This document shows positions 9,108 through 18,298 of a stretch of DNA of 64,000 nt, piece after piece (the first letter of the stretch is position 1; each line of letters starts with the position of its first letter). The translations under genes and the position numbers were made by a program. The DNA is from Akkermansiaceae bacterium. Lineage in GTDB: Bacteria; Verrucomicrobiota; Verrucomicrobiia; Verrucomicrobiales; Akkermansiaceae. Below the pieces are notes generated by a model, which was not told the DNA's origin, did not search any database, and saw only the letters and a program-made list of their open reading frames with translations. The stretch is from contig CAJIZY010000009.1 in assembly GCA_905181965.1 (NCBI GenBank), forward strand, positions 124,001 through 188,000. The letters run 5' to 3'.

Positions 9108-10127
9108 TTACTTTTTAGGAAAGAGAGCAACCAAGCGGCCAACTTTTGAATATTCGGTCACATAAATTTGACCTGCTGGTCCCCACTTAATCCCGTGGGG
9201 TGCCGAAAAAGCATTATCGTGAAGTTCTTCAGCCGGGACACCGTTCGTGGCCCACTGCTTCTTATCTGGGTTATCTAAAAGGGCCGAAACCACTTTGCCG
9301 GCTTTATCCATCAAAATAACACGGCCTTCAATCTCGGCAACAGCCGCATAATCCCCACGAACGTCAACGTCAGCTGGCCGCCGCATCGGAGTTTCACCAT
9401 AAATTCCGATCCAAGTCAGATCCATTGTCAAGTGGATCATGCGTCGTCCATCCCGATCGCAAACAAGAATGCGAGGCTCATCATAACGGAGATCGATTCC
9501 CGCTCCATGGCACGACGTAAATTGATCCTTACCAGTTCCTTTTCCCCCATAAGTTTTCACGAGAGCACCGTCGGGTTTCAGTTTGTGAATCTTTTTGGAT
9601 CCATAACCCATGAAAAAATAAATGTGCCCATCCGGCCCAACTAAAAGCTCCGTTAAGCCGCCCATTCCACCTTCAAGTTCCCCCGTCTTCTCATTGGGCA
9701 AAATTGCCACGATGTTCCCTTCTAAATCAAATTTAACAGCGCGATTTTTTCGGACCTGTGCCCCCCAAATAAATTGTTGATCGCCTTCCGTTACCGTAGT
9801 CAACGAGTGCATACCGGAAAGCCCCCCCTTAAGCGATTTGGTGAAATTTCCAAAACAATTAAAGACCGCGATTCCTGGCTCACCGTTTGTAGCAGCGTAA
9901 ACGCTTCCGGATTGATCAACAGCAAGATCACCATGCAAGGAGCCTATATTTTCTCCATTTTCAGGAACGCCCCATCCCGGAACCGTCACATACTTATGAC
10001 CTTCGGAACCTGTCACAATTGCGGTCGTAATAACGGCTCCCACCCCTTCACCATGATTGTGACCTTCATGGGCATAGAGAGCTGATGTAAAAATCAGAGA
10101 CGAAAGTATAGCGATTGGCTGCTTCAT
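9108..10127 (-). CDS. Exported NHL/six-bladed beta-propeller protein with His-rich N terminus
   Basis: A 339-residue protein with a signal peptide (MKQPIAILSSLIFTSALYAH), a short His cluster at the predicted mature N terminus (HEGHNHGEG), then beta-propeller repeats seen as DQSGSVYAATNGEPGIAVF, VGPDGHIYFFMG, ILVCDRDGRRMIHL and WGPAGQIYVTEYS. NHL-type propellers act as binding or lyase scaffolds. The His cluster may bind a metal during or after export. It leads the operon with the MBL hydrolase and the dehydrogenase. Confidence 0.82.
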   Translation of the reverse strand: MKQPIAILSSLIFTSALYAHEGHNHGEGVGAVITTAIVTGSEGHKYVTVPGWGVPENGENIGSLHGDLAVDQSGSVYAATNGEPGIAVFNCFGNFTKSLKGGLSGMHSLTTVTEGDQQFIWGAQVRKNRAVKFDLEGNIVAILPNEKTGELEGGMGGLTELLVGPDGHIYFFMGYGSKKIHKLKPDGALVKTYGGKGTGKDQFTSCHGAGIDLRYDEPRILVCDRDGRRMIHLTMDLTWIGIYGETPMRRPADVDVRGDYAAVAEIEGRVILMDKAGKVVSALLDNPDKKQWATNGVPAEELHDNAFSAPHGIKWGPAGQIYVTEYSKVGRLVALFPKK

Positions 10128-10277
10128 GGTTGCAGGATGTTGTCTAACATCCCTAAGTCGAAAAGAAAAAAATCTTAGTATTCAGGAGGTAAATGAATCC
10201 CCACGGAAAATCACGCTTCGCACCACCTTGCTTGATTTTTTTCATTCAATCTCGTCCGCCTGTGCTATTCCTTACTT

Positions 10278-11304
10278 ATGACTCGAGGGTTTGTTGCAGC
10301 GATCGTCACATTGTTGATCGGATTTTCTCTTTTAAGAGCGGAAAGAGAGCAGTCTCAAGAATCTCCCTTGGTCCAGCTGATTTTCCCTAAAGAGTTCGGA
10401 AAACCCACTCTTCCAATAGACAACAAGCTAACGAAAGAGAGGATTTCATTGGGAGAAAAGCTTTTCCACGACACCATTCTTTCGATTGATGGCACTGTTT
10501 CGTGCGCGGCATGCCACGTCGAGGAGTTTGCTTTTAGTGATGACGTCGATTTATCCCGCGGGTTCGAAGGTCGCCTCGGGAAACGAAATTCTCCGCCCAT
10601 CTTCAACCTCGCTTGGAAAAATCACTTTTTTTGGGACGGCCGCGCTAGGACAGTCCGGGACCAAGTCCTACAACCGATCCAGGACCACCTCGAAATGGCT
10701 GCTAACCTAAACCAAGTCCTTTACAGGCTCAATCGGCGCAAATCCTACCGAGAGGATTTCAAGAAAGCCTACGGCCCCGCCGAAATCACCAGCGAGATGC
10801 TCTCGCTAGCGCTAGAAAACTACCTCCTCACAATCGTAAGTGGGGACTCAAAGTTCGACCAATCTCTCGAAAAAAAGGTGAAGCTAGACCCGCTTGAGGA
10901 CGAGGGCCGCAGGCTATTTTTCACCTCCCATGAAAGTGGTGGAGCAGGATGTTCCGAATGCCATAGTGGCCCACATTTCAGTGACTTCACCTTTCGTAAC
11001 AATGGTTTGAGGCCAGCCCCAGATTTGAATGATCTTGGGAGATACCGAGTTACCGGTAAGGAAAAAGACAAATTTCTTTTTTCAACACCAAGCCTCCGCA
11101 ATATCGCCATTACTTCACCCTACATGCATGATGGCCGATTCGAGAACCTCACGGAGGTGATCGAACACTATAATACTGCACTTCATCAAACACCCACTCT
11201 TGATCAGACGTCTAGAAGGGCAAGCAAAAGCTGCAGAAAAAAAAGCGCTCCTTGCCTTCTTACAAGCTCTGACCGATCCCCAGTTTGTCGAGGCTGCTAA
11301 GTGA
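10278..11304 (+). CDS. Di-haem cytochrome c peroxidase (CcpA/MauG family), frame break near the C terminus
   Basis: An exported di-haem peroxidase that reduces peroxide in the periplasm or is a MauG-like oxidase. It has a signal peptide (MTRGFVAAIVTLLIGFSLLRA), a first haem site CAACH (about residue 76), the region NLAWKNHFFWDGR, a second haem site CSECH and the family motif YMHDGRFENLTEVIEHYN. Near 11205 the reading frame shifts by one. The expected tail then reads as EGQAKAAEKKALLAFLQALT and ends at 11304, overlapping the convergent SRPBCC gene by 8 bp. In the unshifted frame the C terminus is not family-like. Confidence 0.9.
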
Positions 11305-11761
11305 CCTTCCCAAACTTCTCGTCGAGGACTGATCGGCGATGTTCAAACATCTTCGCCAACTGATTCTTAACCACCAGAGCCCGAGCAACTTCACCAAAAA
11401 TACTGAAACCCACCGAGTAATGAATGAGATCCTTCACTCTTGTTCCCCCGCTCGTTTCTTCAAAAGAATGCCGATGGTGCCAAAATTTGAATGGACCAGA
11501 GATCTGGTCATCAACAAAGCTTTCACCCACTCTTAGAGCTTTGATCTCCGAAACCCACGGAATCCAAATCCCAGGAAAGACCTTTACTGAATACTCAATA
11601 ATTTCGCCCTCATAAAGAACCTCAGAAGGTAGCGAAACAATTCTAAATCCCATTTTGGGAGGAGTCATTGCCTCAAGGTTTCGGGGGCTTGAAAAAAACT
11701 CCCAAGCCTGATCTATAGAAACCGGAATTGTTTGTTCTTGCGAGAGCGAGTGAACCTTCAT
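11297..11761 (-). CDS. SRPBCC-family (START-like) protein
   Basis: A 154-residue protein of the polyketide cyclase/dehydrase-like SRPBCC fold: it begins with strand IPVSIDQAWEFFSSPRNLEAMTP, typical of ligand-binding CoxG/cyclase-like proteins, and ends with the long helix (AKMFEHRRSVLDEKF). It probably binds a hydrophobic ligand; the ligand is unknown. It overlaps the 3' end of the peroxidase gene tail to tail. Confidence 0.85.
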   Translation of the reverse strand: MKVHSLSQEQTIPVSIDQAWEFFSSPRNLEAMTPPKMGFRIVSLPSEVLYEGEIIEYSVKVFPGIWIPWVSEIKALRVGESFVDDQISGPFKFWHHRHSFEETSGGTRVKDLIHYSVGFSIFGEVARALVVKNQLAKMFEHRRSVLDEKFGKVT

Positions 11762-11779
11762 CGTTAAAAGAAGGTAACC

Positions 11780-13393
11780 TCACTTTGAAATTGGTCGTCC
11801 AAAAATATCAAAAATAGTCCCGACTCCCTTTTTGATTGCTTCGGTCCCCTTTTCGATTGTACCCGCCTCTTCCCCCTTCACTTCTTCCGGATTACCGCTA
11901 CCCCTTGGATTAAATAAATCGGAGGCTTTTCCCAGAGCTAATTCAGCCACACCAAGAATCACCCCTTTCTCTTTAAGCAGCATCTTGGTAGACTCACCAA
12001 TCGGCTTACCTGTAAACTTGAGCGCATACTCTCCAATACCAGGAAGCATCTCAAACATCCTCTCCTTGGCCGCAGCAACCAAACGGTCACTCAGATCTTC
12101 CTGAGGAGCGTCGAGCGTGCCGCTGACTTTAAGCGGAGTCCACAAAAGACCCAAATCACCACGCTGAAAAACCTTAGTCTCAGCACCTGGAATATGAGCC
12201 AAAGTCCCGGGTGTAATACCAATGCGTAAATCGCCCTTACTAATTTCGTTCCCTTCAATCTCCATCACGCCCTCGACACGAACTAATCCTTCACTGGACA
12301 AAACGAGGTTGGTTAACTTGATATGTTCCCCGATCTTTTCAAAGTCTAGACTTGCTTCATTTAAAGACAGGCGACGAAAACGAGAAGTATTAGCGTAGGC
12401 TGAAATTTTATCAAGCAACGGAAGAGCCGTGAGCATCCCATCCCTGATTCTGAGGTGACCGGTCAATCTAGACTCAGTGTCTGGCTTGCCTGTCACTTCG
12501 AAGGACAAATCAAGTGGCCCCATGAAACGCCGTTTCCAATCCTCAGCGATAACCTCTTGAATCCGAGAACCAGTCACTTCGCCCCGGATTTGCCAAGTTC
12601 CGTCTTCGATGCCGAAATCCCCTTCCGCGATCATCAAACCATTTTCCAGCACCTCAAATTCAGATTCCAGCAAGTAAAAGCGATTGCCTGAATACCTACC
12701 CTTGGCCGCGCGCAGCGTCATCTTTTCTGCAAGTGAAATAGGAGTCGAAATTTCGCCGCCAACGAGCGTCACATCGTAAACATCCTTCGTTGAACCAGGC
12801 CGGATTTTTGCCGAAGCATTCTGCCATTCCCACTCCCCATTGTCCAACTTAGCTGATCCCTGCACGGAAGCGATATCGATTCCAATTACTTCAAGAGAGT
12901 CCGGCAAGAGAGGATCCCAGAAGCTTTCTTCCTCCACTGGACGTTCTTTTATAAGAATTTCTCGGCTGGGATCATCTCGAAAGTCACCAGTGAATTCAAG
13001 CTCACGAAGGTGCACATTTTCGATACGATAAACCCCACTCCAAATGGCTCCGATATCGACCTCAGCATCAATTCCACGCGCCTTAATATTCTGAAATCCA
13101 TTCAGCTCCTTGAAACTAAAATTATCAGTCTTCACGCTCCAACCATCCCATTCGAAAATTGACAACTCAGCGTCGCCATTAAGTTCATACCCCACCTCAT
13201 CTCCAAGTTTTAGTCTGAATTCATCACTACGAAGGTAGCTTCGCACTGAATTGTAACCAACGACCAACCCCACCAAAACCGTAAACGCCAAGACACCTCC
13301 AGTGTAATAGAACCACTTCATCGACCCCCTCTTCCGAGACTTCCGCCTTTGCGCCTTTCCTGCTCTTGACTTTCGCTTCATCCTACTGGTCAT
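11780..13393 (-). CDS. AsmA-like membrane-anchored protein
   Basis: A 537-residue protein with a very basic N terminus, one membrane segment (YYTGGVLAFTVLVGLVVGY, about residue 30) and a long beta-rich periplasmic part. The layout (short cytoplasmic tail, anchor, repeated strands such as NLVLSSEGLVRVEGVMEIEG) fits the AsmA/TamB-related group, which works in outer-membrane lipid transport or assembly. The second Met (MKRKSRAGK, 13381) is an equally good start. Assignment rests on overall pattern rather than a signature. Confidence 0.65.
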   Translation of the reverse strand: MTSRMKRKSRAGKAQRRKSRKRGSMKWFYYTGGVLAFTVLVGLVVGYNSVRSYLRSDEFRLKLGDEVGYELNGDAELSIFEWDGWSVKTDNFSFKELNGFQNIKARGIDAEVDIGAIWSGVYRIENVHLRELEFTGDFRDDPSREILIKERPVEEESFWDPLLPDSLEVIGIDIASVQGSAKLDNGEWEWQNASAKIRPGSTKDVYDVTLVGGEISTPISLAEKMTLRAAKGRYSGNRFYLLESEFEVLENGLMIAEGDFGIEDGTWQIRGEVTGSRIQEVIAEDWKRRFMGPLDLSFEVTGKPDTESRLTGHLRIRDGMLTALPLLDKISAYANTSRFRRLSLNEASLDFEKIGEHIKLTNLVLSSEGLVRVEGVMEIEGNEISKGDLRIGITPGTLAHIPGAETKVFQRGDLGLLWTPLKVSGTLDAPQEDLSDRLVAAAKERMFEMLPGIGEYALKFTGKPIGESTKMLLKEKGVILGVAELALGKASDLFNPRGSGNPEEVKGEEAGTIEKGTEAIKKGVGTIFDIFGRPISK

Positions 13394-13515
13394 GGCTTAA
13401 CACTATCAGCGACTTTGACTTAGCCAATCCGACAAAGTTACTTTTTACGTCCGAAAGATTTGACCTATTACCAAATTCTTCTGACCAAAATTCAGGATAA
13501 TCGCGAATAACTCGG

Positions 13516-14295
13516 CTAGAAGGAACGGTCGTAGCGCTCAATTCCTGCGACAATCGCTTGAGCAGCAGTCGATTGATAATTGGAAGTTTTACAGCGCTCC
13601 CGCTCCCAGGAATTACTGATAAATCCACACTCCACCAGCACAGCCGGGCAACGAGTTGCCGTCAGCACCGTAAACTTAGCAATCCGAGCACCCCGATTCA
13701 CAACTTTCAGCTTCTTAACAAGCTCTGGATCGTCTTAGCCAGAAATCTGCCACGCTTACCGACATAAAAAGTTTCCACCCCCCTAACTCCCGTGTGAGAG
13801 GTTGCATTAAAATGAATACTAATAAAAATACAGTTGCGATATCGGTTTGAAATTTGTGTCCGAAATCGCAAGGAAGGCCTGCTGCAGAGCCTCAAAGAGG
13901 GGTAAGGTGGAATCGGCAGCGCTAGCCTCGACGCGACGAGCAACTAGGATCAGCTCCGATTCTCGGACGCCACCCCAGACTGCGCCGCGGTCCTTGCCAC
14001 CATGGCCGGCATCAATGATGACCCTTAAAGATTTTGGCGTTCTCCGAACCTTTGTCGCCGGAGATGCAATCTTACCCGAAGGAATATTTAACACCTGCCC
14101 CACACCGAGGCTGTTCTTATCCTTAATCCCATTAAACGCCGCAAGGCGATCTATTGAGACTCCATATTTTAGCGCAATACGATAGAGATTCTCAGCTTTC
14201 TTAACTTTGTGGGTCAGCCCCATTGCCAATCCGCAAGTAAATGCGGCGACAAAAACGCCAATCAGAGACTTCTTAAAAAAGACACCACTAAACAT
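13516..14295 (-). CDS. LysM-domain N-acetylmuramoyl-L-alanine amidase, two frame breaks
   Basis: A cell-wall amidase that removes stem peptides from peptidoglycan. It has an N-terminal signal/anchor, a LysM domain (THKVKKAENLYRIALKYGVS to GQVLNIPSG) and an Amidase_3 domain: VIIDAGHGGKDRGAV gives the first zinc His, FISIHFNAT the second and VLVECGFISN the Glu region. The three fragments lie in different - strand frames, with shifts near 13860-13930 and near 13710. The stretch is one gene by homology. I prefer ATG 14295 over GTG 14310, because the GTG lies inside a hairpin. Confidence 0.85.
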
Positions 14296-14300
14296 AAAAG

Positions 14301-14320
14301 ATGAGAACACTTATTCTCAT
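14301..14320 (-). terminator. Hairpin between pssA and the amidase gene
   Basis: Inverted repeat ATGAGAA / TTCTCAT (14301-14307 with 14314-14320) and a six-base loop. On the - strand it follows pssA and directly precedes the amidase start. The T tract is weak, so it could be an attenuating terminator or a leader structure. Confidence 0.45.
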
Positions 14321-14371
14321 TTATTAGTCAAGTCAACCAAGTTTTCATAAAACCTTAATACTCTTGCTAAG

Positions 14372-15181
14372 TTAACTTTTAGCCTTTTTCTTCCTACCAA
14401 TGAAGAGTGGGAGCACCAAATAAACGACGAAAATTGCAGCTGGAGTATAGATTGTCCACTTCACAATGAGCCCCAAAAGGAGAGCAAACCCCAAAAGGCT
14501 CCAAACATTTGCCTTAGTCTTTAGATCAATCTTTTTAAAACTTGGATAGCGAACATTACTCACCATCAAAACCGAAACCCCGAGTATCATCCCGGCTAAA
14601 ACAAAAGACCAAAGCCCCAACGATCGGTCATTTTCAGCCAAGCTAATCATAACAAAGGTGAGCGAAGCAATGAATCCCGCGGCCATTGGAATAGGAATCC
14701 CCCGAAAGTCTCCACTCGTGGATCCAATTCGAGCGAGACAGTTAAATCGTGCCAACCTGATCCCCCCACAGAGTAGGTAAATAAAGGCAATCGCCCACGT
14801 CAAACCACGCTCTTTAGTGCCGTTGGGATCGAAAATCTCAGGTAACTGTAAATCGGCGAGAACCGCCCGAGACACTAACATAGCGGGCGCAAGCCCGAAC
14901 GATACCATATCAGCAAGAGAGTCAAACTCCTGACCAAAAGGAGATTCCTGCCCCCCAAGCCGGGCCAACCGACCGTCAAGTAAATCAAAAAAACACGATC
15001 CAAATATATAAAGCATCGCCGTTTGGTAATAATCCTTCGCCCCAAGCAGATCATCAGCCTGCATCCCTTTAAAAATCGTCAAGATCGCTAAGAATCCACA
15101 CAAAAGATTACCGGCCGTCATTAAATTCGGCAGGAGATAAATTTTAGGTTCTTGGTCTTCTTGTCCCATAAGTCGTTGCAC
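14372..15181 (-). CDS. pssA: CDP-diacylglycerol--serine O-phosphatidyltransferase
   Basis: A 269-residue integral membrane enzyme that makes phosphatidylserine, the precursor of phosphatidylethanolamine. The CDP-alcohol phosphotransferase signature DG-x2-AR-x8-G-x3-D-x3-D is complete (DGRLAR, then FGQEFDSLAD). Several hydrophobic segments follow, and the tail is basic (GRKKKAKS). LPNLMTAGNLLCGF is typical of the PssA N terminus. No psd gene is near. Confidence 0.92.
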   Translation of the reverse strand: MQRLMGQEDQEPKIYLLPNLMTAGNLLCGFLAILTIFKGMQADDLLGAKDYYQTAMLYIFGSCFFDLLDGRLARLGGQESPFGQEFDSLADMVSFGLAPAMLVSRAVLADLQLPEIFDPNGTKERGLTWAIAFIYLLCGGIRLARFNCLARIGSTSGDFRGIPIPMAAGFIASLTFVMISLAENDRSLGLWSFVLAGMILGVSVLMVSNVRYPSFKKIDLKTKANVWSLLGFALLLGLIVKWTIYTPAAIFVVYLVLPLFIGRKKKAKS

Positions 15182-15264
15182 CTTCTAACCTGTCAAAGGT
15201 CTTAGGCCTTGGAAAGACTCAACTCACCTCTTTCCCCCAACAGATTATCTGTCATCTTTTGGCC

Positions 15265-15811
15265 ATGCCGACTGAGCTGCACGCCGACCTTTCTATGAAA
15301 TCTCTCCTAGATCAGTATCCGGGGGCTCGGAGAGCACTTTTCTCCGCCTTTCACATTGGAGGGTGCCAATCCTGTGCCAAAAACGCTCGAAGAAACGCTC
15401 GAGGAGGTTTGCAAAAGTCATAGCATCGATTTGGACGGCGCCATCAGGTGTCTAGCCGAAAGTCAAAAACACGACGCCAGTATGCTGATTTCGCCCACCG
15501 AGCTGAAAGCCTTAATTGATAAAATGGAGTCATTCATTCTGCTGGACACTCGCACTCGCGAAGAATTCGAGGCGATCACTCTACCGGGCGCACAATTAAT
15601 GACCCAAGAGCTACAAACTAGCTTGTTTGCTGAGAAGAACGATCATCAGAAAGTGGTTCTAATCGACCATCAAGGTCGGAGCGTTCTAGACCATTGCGCG
15701 TGGTTCCGAGGACACGGTCTACCCGATACCTTCGGAGTTGACGGCGGCATTGATCGCTACGCCAAGGAAGTTGATCAATCAATTGCCCGCTATCGATTAG
15801 AAATGGATTAG
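15265..15811 (+). CDS. Rhodanese-domain protein with N-terminal redox-disulfide (DUF1858-like) domain, one frame break
   Basis: The N terminus (from ATG 15265) reads MPTELHADLSMKSLLDQYPG and then IGGCQSC, like the small helical domain with a CxxC found in hybrid-cluster-protein-associated redox proteins. The frame shifts by one in the A5 run at about 15378-15382, and continues as TLEETLEEVCKSHSIDLDGA, the end of that domain. A rhodanese-like domain follows (LLDTRTREEFEAITLPGA). The usual rhodanese active-site Cys loop is not evident: the region reads VVLIDHQGRSVLDHCAWFRG. Removing one A restores a single frame. A sulfur-transfer or redox role is likely, but the substrate is unknown. Confidence 0.75.
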
Positions 15812-15866
15812 GATGAAGCTTTTCACCATCTAGGTCCTTCAGAATGTTTCGAGAACCACGAGTTTG

Positions 15867-16877
15867 TTACTCATCATTTTTCTGGGGAATCTCTTTCCTG
15901 CCCTCTCTCTGTTCCTGGAGAAAATTCCCATTAAACCTCAGGCGGAATCCATTTTCATCACCGCTACTATCGATTCTTTCAACCCGCTCGCGATATTCCT
16001 CAGGCACCGCCGCCTTGTCGATATCGTTATCGTAAGGTCCTTCAAAAAGAAGTTTACCCTCTTTGTCTCGGATCGAAAGCTCCCGCTGACCATCAGTCAT
16101 CTTCATTTCTATCGAACCCTCTTCATCGACAAACTTCATTGAACCGATCCCACGGAATCCTAGTTTCAAATCCTTCTCCTCAAGCATATTCCCACCGAGG
16201 TTAAACTTAAATTGCTTGAAGCCAGCCCCATCGTTCCCAAGAGCCTTCTCAAGCTGCTTCATCATCTCTTTCTGCAATTTGTCATCGCCAAGGCCACCCA
16301 AAGCATTCTCAAGCTGCTGGTTAAGCAAGCGATTCATATCAGCGGCAGGGTTGGGAATGATCGCTTGAAGAGGTAGATTCTGAATTTCAGGAGCTTCACC
16401 AAGCGTTACCTTTTGTTCGATTTTCTTTCCCCGACGAACAATTTTAAGCGTCACCTCGTCACCAGGGTTATAGCTAGTGATCACGTTGCGAAGTGAGTCC
16501 TGATCAGTGAGGCTGTTACCGTCAACAGACACAATAACATCCAATCGCTTAAGACCGGCAAGACCAGCAGGACTGGCGGGCTTCACTGTGCTGAGAAGGA
16601 GCCCCCCTTCAAATTCAAGGTGCGAACGAAGAGCTTCGCTTGATTCGTCCCCACGAACTCCAAGATAAGCAACCTTGTTGACTGGCATTGGTTTCGGCGC
16701 AGCTTTAGCTCCAGCAGCTCCTTTCTGATCATCTTTGAGAATGCCCCCCTTGGGTTGCGCTGGTATTTTTTCATTACTGCCATCTCCATCTGGCCGCTCA
16801 ATCGCCGGAAGATCAAGAAACGAACCAAAGAGAGCAACCAATCCGATTGTCGTAATTTTAATGTCAGGACCCATCAT
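15867..16877 (-). CDS. PDZ-domain protein, third gene of the sigma-factor module
   Basis: A 336-residue protein with a short hydrophobic N terminus (probable signal or anchor), a Pro/Gly-rich linker and a PDZ domain at about residues 65-165 (STVKPASPAGLAGLKRLDVI, VSVDGNSLTDQDSL, EVTLKIVRRGK). The C-terminal half is charged and unlike anything I know. It follows an ECF sigma gene and a membrane protein gene on the same strand (gap of 34 bp to the latter). PDZ proteins next to ECF sigma factors can sense misfolded envelope proteins; that is inference here. Confidence 0.75.
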   Translation of the reverse strand: MMGPDIKITTIGLVALFGSFLDLPAIERPDGDGSNEKIPAQPKGGILKDDQKGAAGAKAAPKPMPVNKVAYLGVRGDESSEALRSHLEFEGGLLLSTVKPASPAGLAGLKRLDVIVSVDGNSLTDQDSLRNVITSYNPGDEVTLKIVRRGKKIEQKVTLGEAPEIQNLPLQAIIPNPAADMNRLLNQQLENALGGLGDDKLQKEMMKQLEKALGNDGAGFKQFKFNLGGNMLEEKDLKLGFRGIGSMKFVDEEGSIEMKMTDGQRELSIRDKEGKLLFEGPYDNDIDKAAVPEEYRERVERIDSSGDENGFRLRFNGNFLQEQREGRKEIPQKNDE

Positions 16878-16911
16878 TTTAAAGTTAAGCGGTTTGGCTC
16901 AAAAAATTTGT

Positions 16912-17574
16912 TTAATCGAATTTAACTGGCGTAAAAGTCACCTCTCTTTTGGGCTGCTCAATAATTAACTTTTCACCACGCTCATTGACGAACTGCAGCT
17001 TATTATTAACGTGGACCTCTAGGCAGCGGAGCGGTTGCCCGCCTTTAGTCCAAACCACTCCATGATCTTTTGCCGAAACCACCGAAGCTCGCGCATCCTT
17101 CGGGATAAAAACAACTGGCGCGGTGAGCCCGTTAGTGAGGTCTGGAATCCGCTCCGCAACTCGATCAGGTTCAGAAAAAAGATTGCTCGAAAAAACTGCA
17201 GCTGCTGCGCCAAGAATGGCGACTGCTGCCACCGATCGAATGCCAGAAAACGACGCCCCCCCCCTTTTGACACCCCGGTTAATCTCCACAATTTTCTCAT
17301 CAACCGGAACCTCCTCATGCCAACGCGCCATCGCGTCATCCAGTCTGGAAATCAAATTTTCCGGGACACCGTAAGGAACAAGTCTCCGAAGGCTTTCTTC
17401 AAGATCCGAAAGATCGGTGTCTAATGCGGTAACTATAATCTTTTCATTTGAAGGGGACACTTCATTTCCCGCAGCTGCCATCGCATCATCTAGTTGATCA
17501 AGCAGAGAGTCTTGCAATGGAGTTGGAACCAATTTCTTGAGTTCGCTTTCTAGGGTGCTGGAGTCCATATCCAT
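16912..17574 (-). CDS. Single-pass membrane protein with duplicated N-terminal motif, possible anti-sigma factor
   Basis: A 220-residue protein of unknown family. The N-terminal 95 residues hold two copies of one motif: LESELKKLVPTPLQDSLLDQ plus LDDAM, and LEESLRRLVPYGVPENLISR plus LDDAM, each ending in a (E/D)EKI element. A membrane segment follows (VAAVAILGAAAAVFSS) and then a beta-rich outer part. Position between the ECF sigma gene and a PDZ gene suggests an anti-sigma factor or its partner, although it has no zinc-binding HxxxCxxC motif. A nine-base C run at 17266-17274 is in frame. Confidence 0.65.
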   Translation of the reverse strand: MDMDSSTLESELKKLVPTPLQDSLLDQLDDAMAAAGNEVSPSNEKIIVTALDTDLSDLEESLRRLVPYGVPENLISRLDDAMARWHEEVPVDEKIVEINRGVKRGGASFSGIRSVAAVAILGAAAAVFSSNLFSEPDRVAERIPDLTNGLTAPVVFIPKDARASVVSAKDHGVVWTKGGQPLRCLEVHVNNKLQFVNERGEKLIIEQPKREVTFTPVKFD

Positions 17575-17626
17575 AATTTAATCTTAATCGAAGAACTGTT
17601 AGTTTTTACGTGTTTCAATTAGCTTC

Positions 17627-18190
17627 TTAAATATCATCATTCAAGCGTGCCGTAGCGAGTTGTTTTCTAAGAGCCTCTATTCCGTATCGATATCTTGAAG
17701 CCGCCGTGTTGAGCGAAATTTCTAGGGCTTCACCGATCTCCGCAAAAGTCCGCTCACCCCACAGCTTCATGCTAATTACTTCGGAAAACTTTGTGGGAAG
17801 TGTCTTCATGCCCTCAGCAAGAATCTGGCGGGTTTCCTCCTGACTTGGCCCTCCTTCAAAAAGAGGCATCTCGATGTCACGCCCAAGAGACCGATCATCC
17901 TTGATGACATTTTCCTCGCGCTTTCTCCGTCGGTCATCTTTCCGACCAAGGTCAATTGCCTCCCGGCGAATTTGGGTGTAAATGAAGGCGATCCAAGCAT
18001 CCTGCCCCCCTACAAACGAGCCCTCCTCCACCTTGCGAGCCAACTTCACAAGAGCGTCCTGTAAAACATCTTCGGCATCCGCGATACTTCGCGTCTGCTG
18101 CCTTGCAAACAACAGGAACTTTGAGCCGTGCTTTTCCAGCCACGGACGAAACTGTGATGAGCTCTTGTTTTGCTGGGGTACCAAATTCAC
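17627..18190 (-). CDS. ECF-type RNA polymerase sigma factor
   Basis: A 187-residue sigma-70 family protein. Region 2 is seen in ADAEDVLQDALVKLARK and region 4 in TLPTKFSEVISMKLWGERTF, followed by AEIGEALEISLNTAASRYRY, the -35 recognition helix-turn-helix. It heads a - strand set with the motif-duplicated membrane protein and the PDZ protein. Gap to the next gene is about 52 bp. Confidence 0.93.
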   Translation of the reverse strand: MNLVPQQNKSSSQFRPWLEKHGSKFLLFARQQTRSIADAEDVLQDALVKLARKVEEGSFVGGQDAWIAFIYTQIRREAIDLGRKDDRRRKREENVIKDDRSLGRDIEMPLFEGGPSQEETRQILAEGMKTLPTKFSEVISMKLWGERTFAEIGEALEISLNTAASRYRYGIEALRKQLATARLNDDI

Positions 18191-18298
18191 GCTTTCTTGT
18201 AATCTAAAGGAAAAGCGTTGTAAATTAGAGTAATTGTTTCAATTAAGTGAGTATTATAAAAACAGCAACTCAAATGCTCACCATCGCAAAACCATGAC

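Noticed and set aside
13383-13628. 81-codon frame overlapping the amidase 3' part
   Set aside because: It lies in a frame that competes with the amidase end (VLVECGFISN), which is clearly the coding one.
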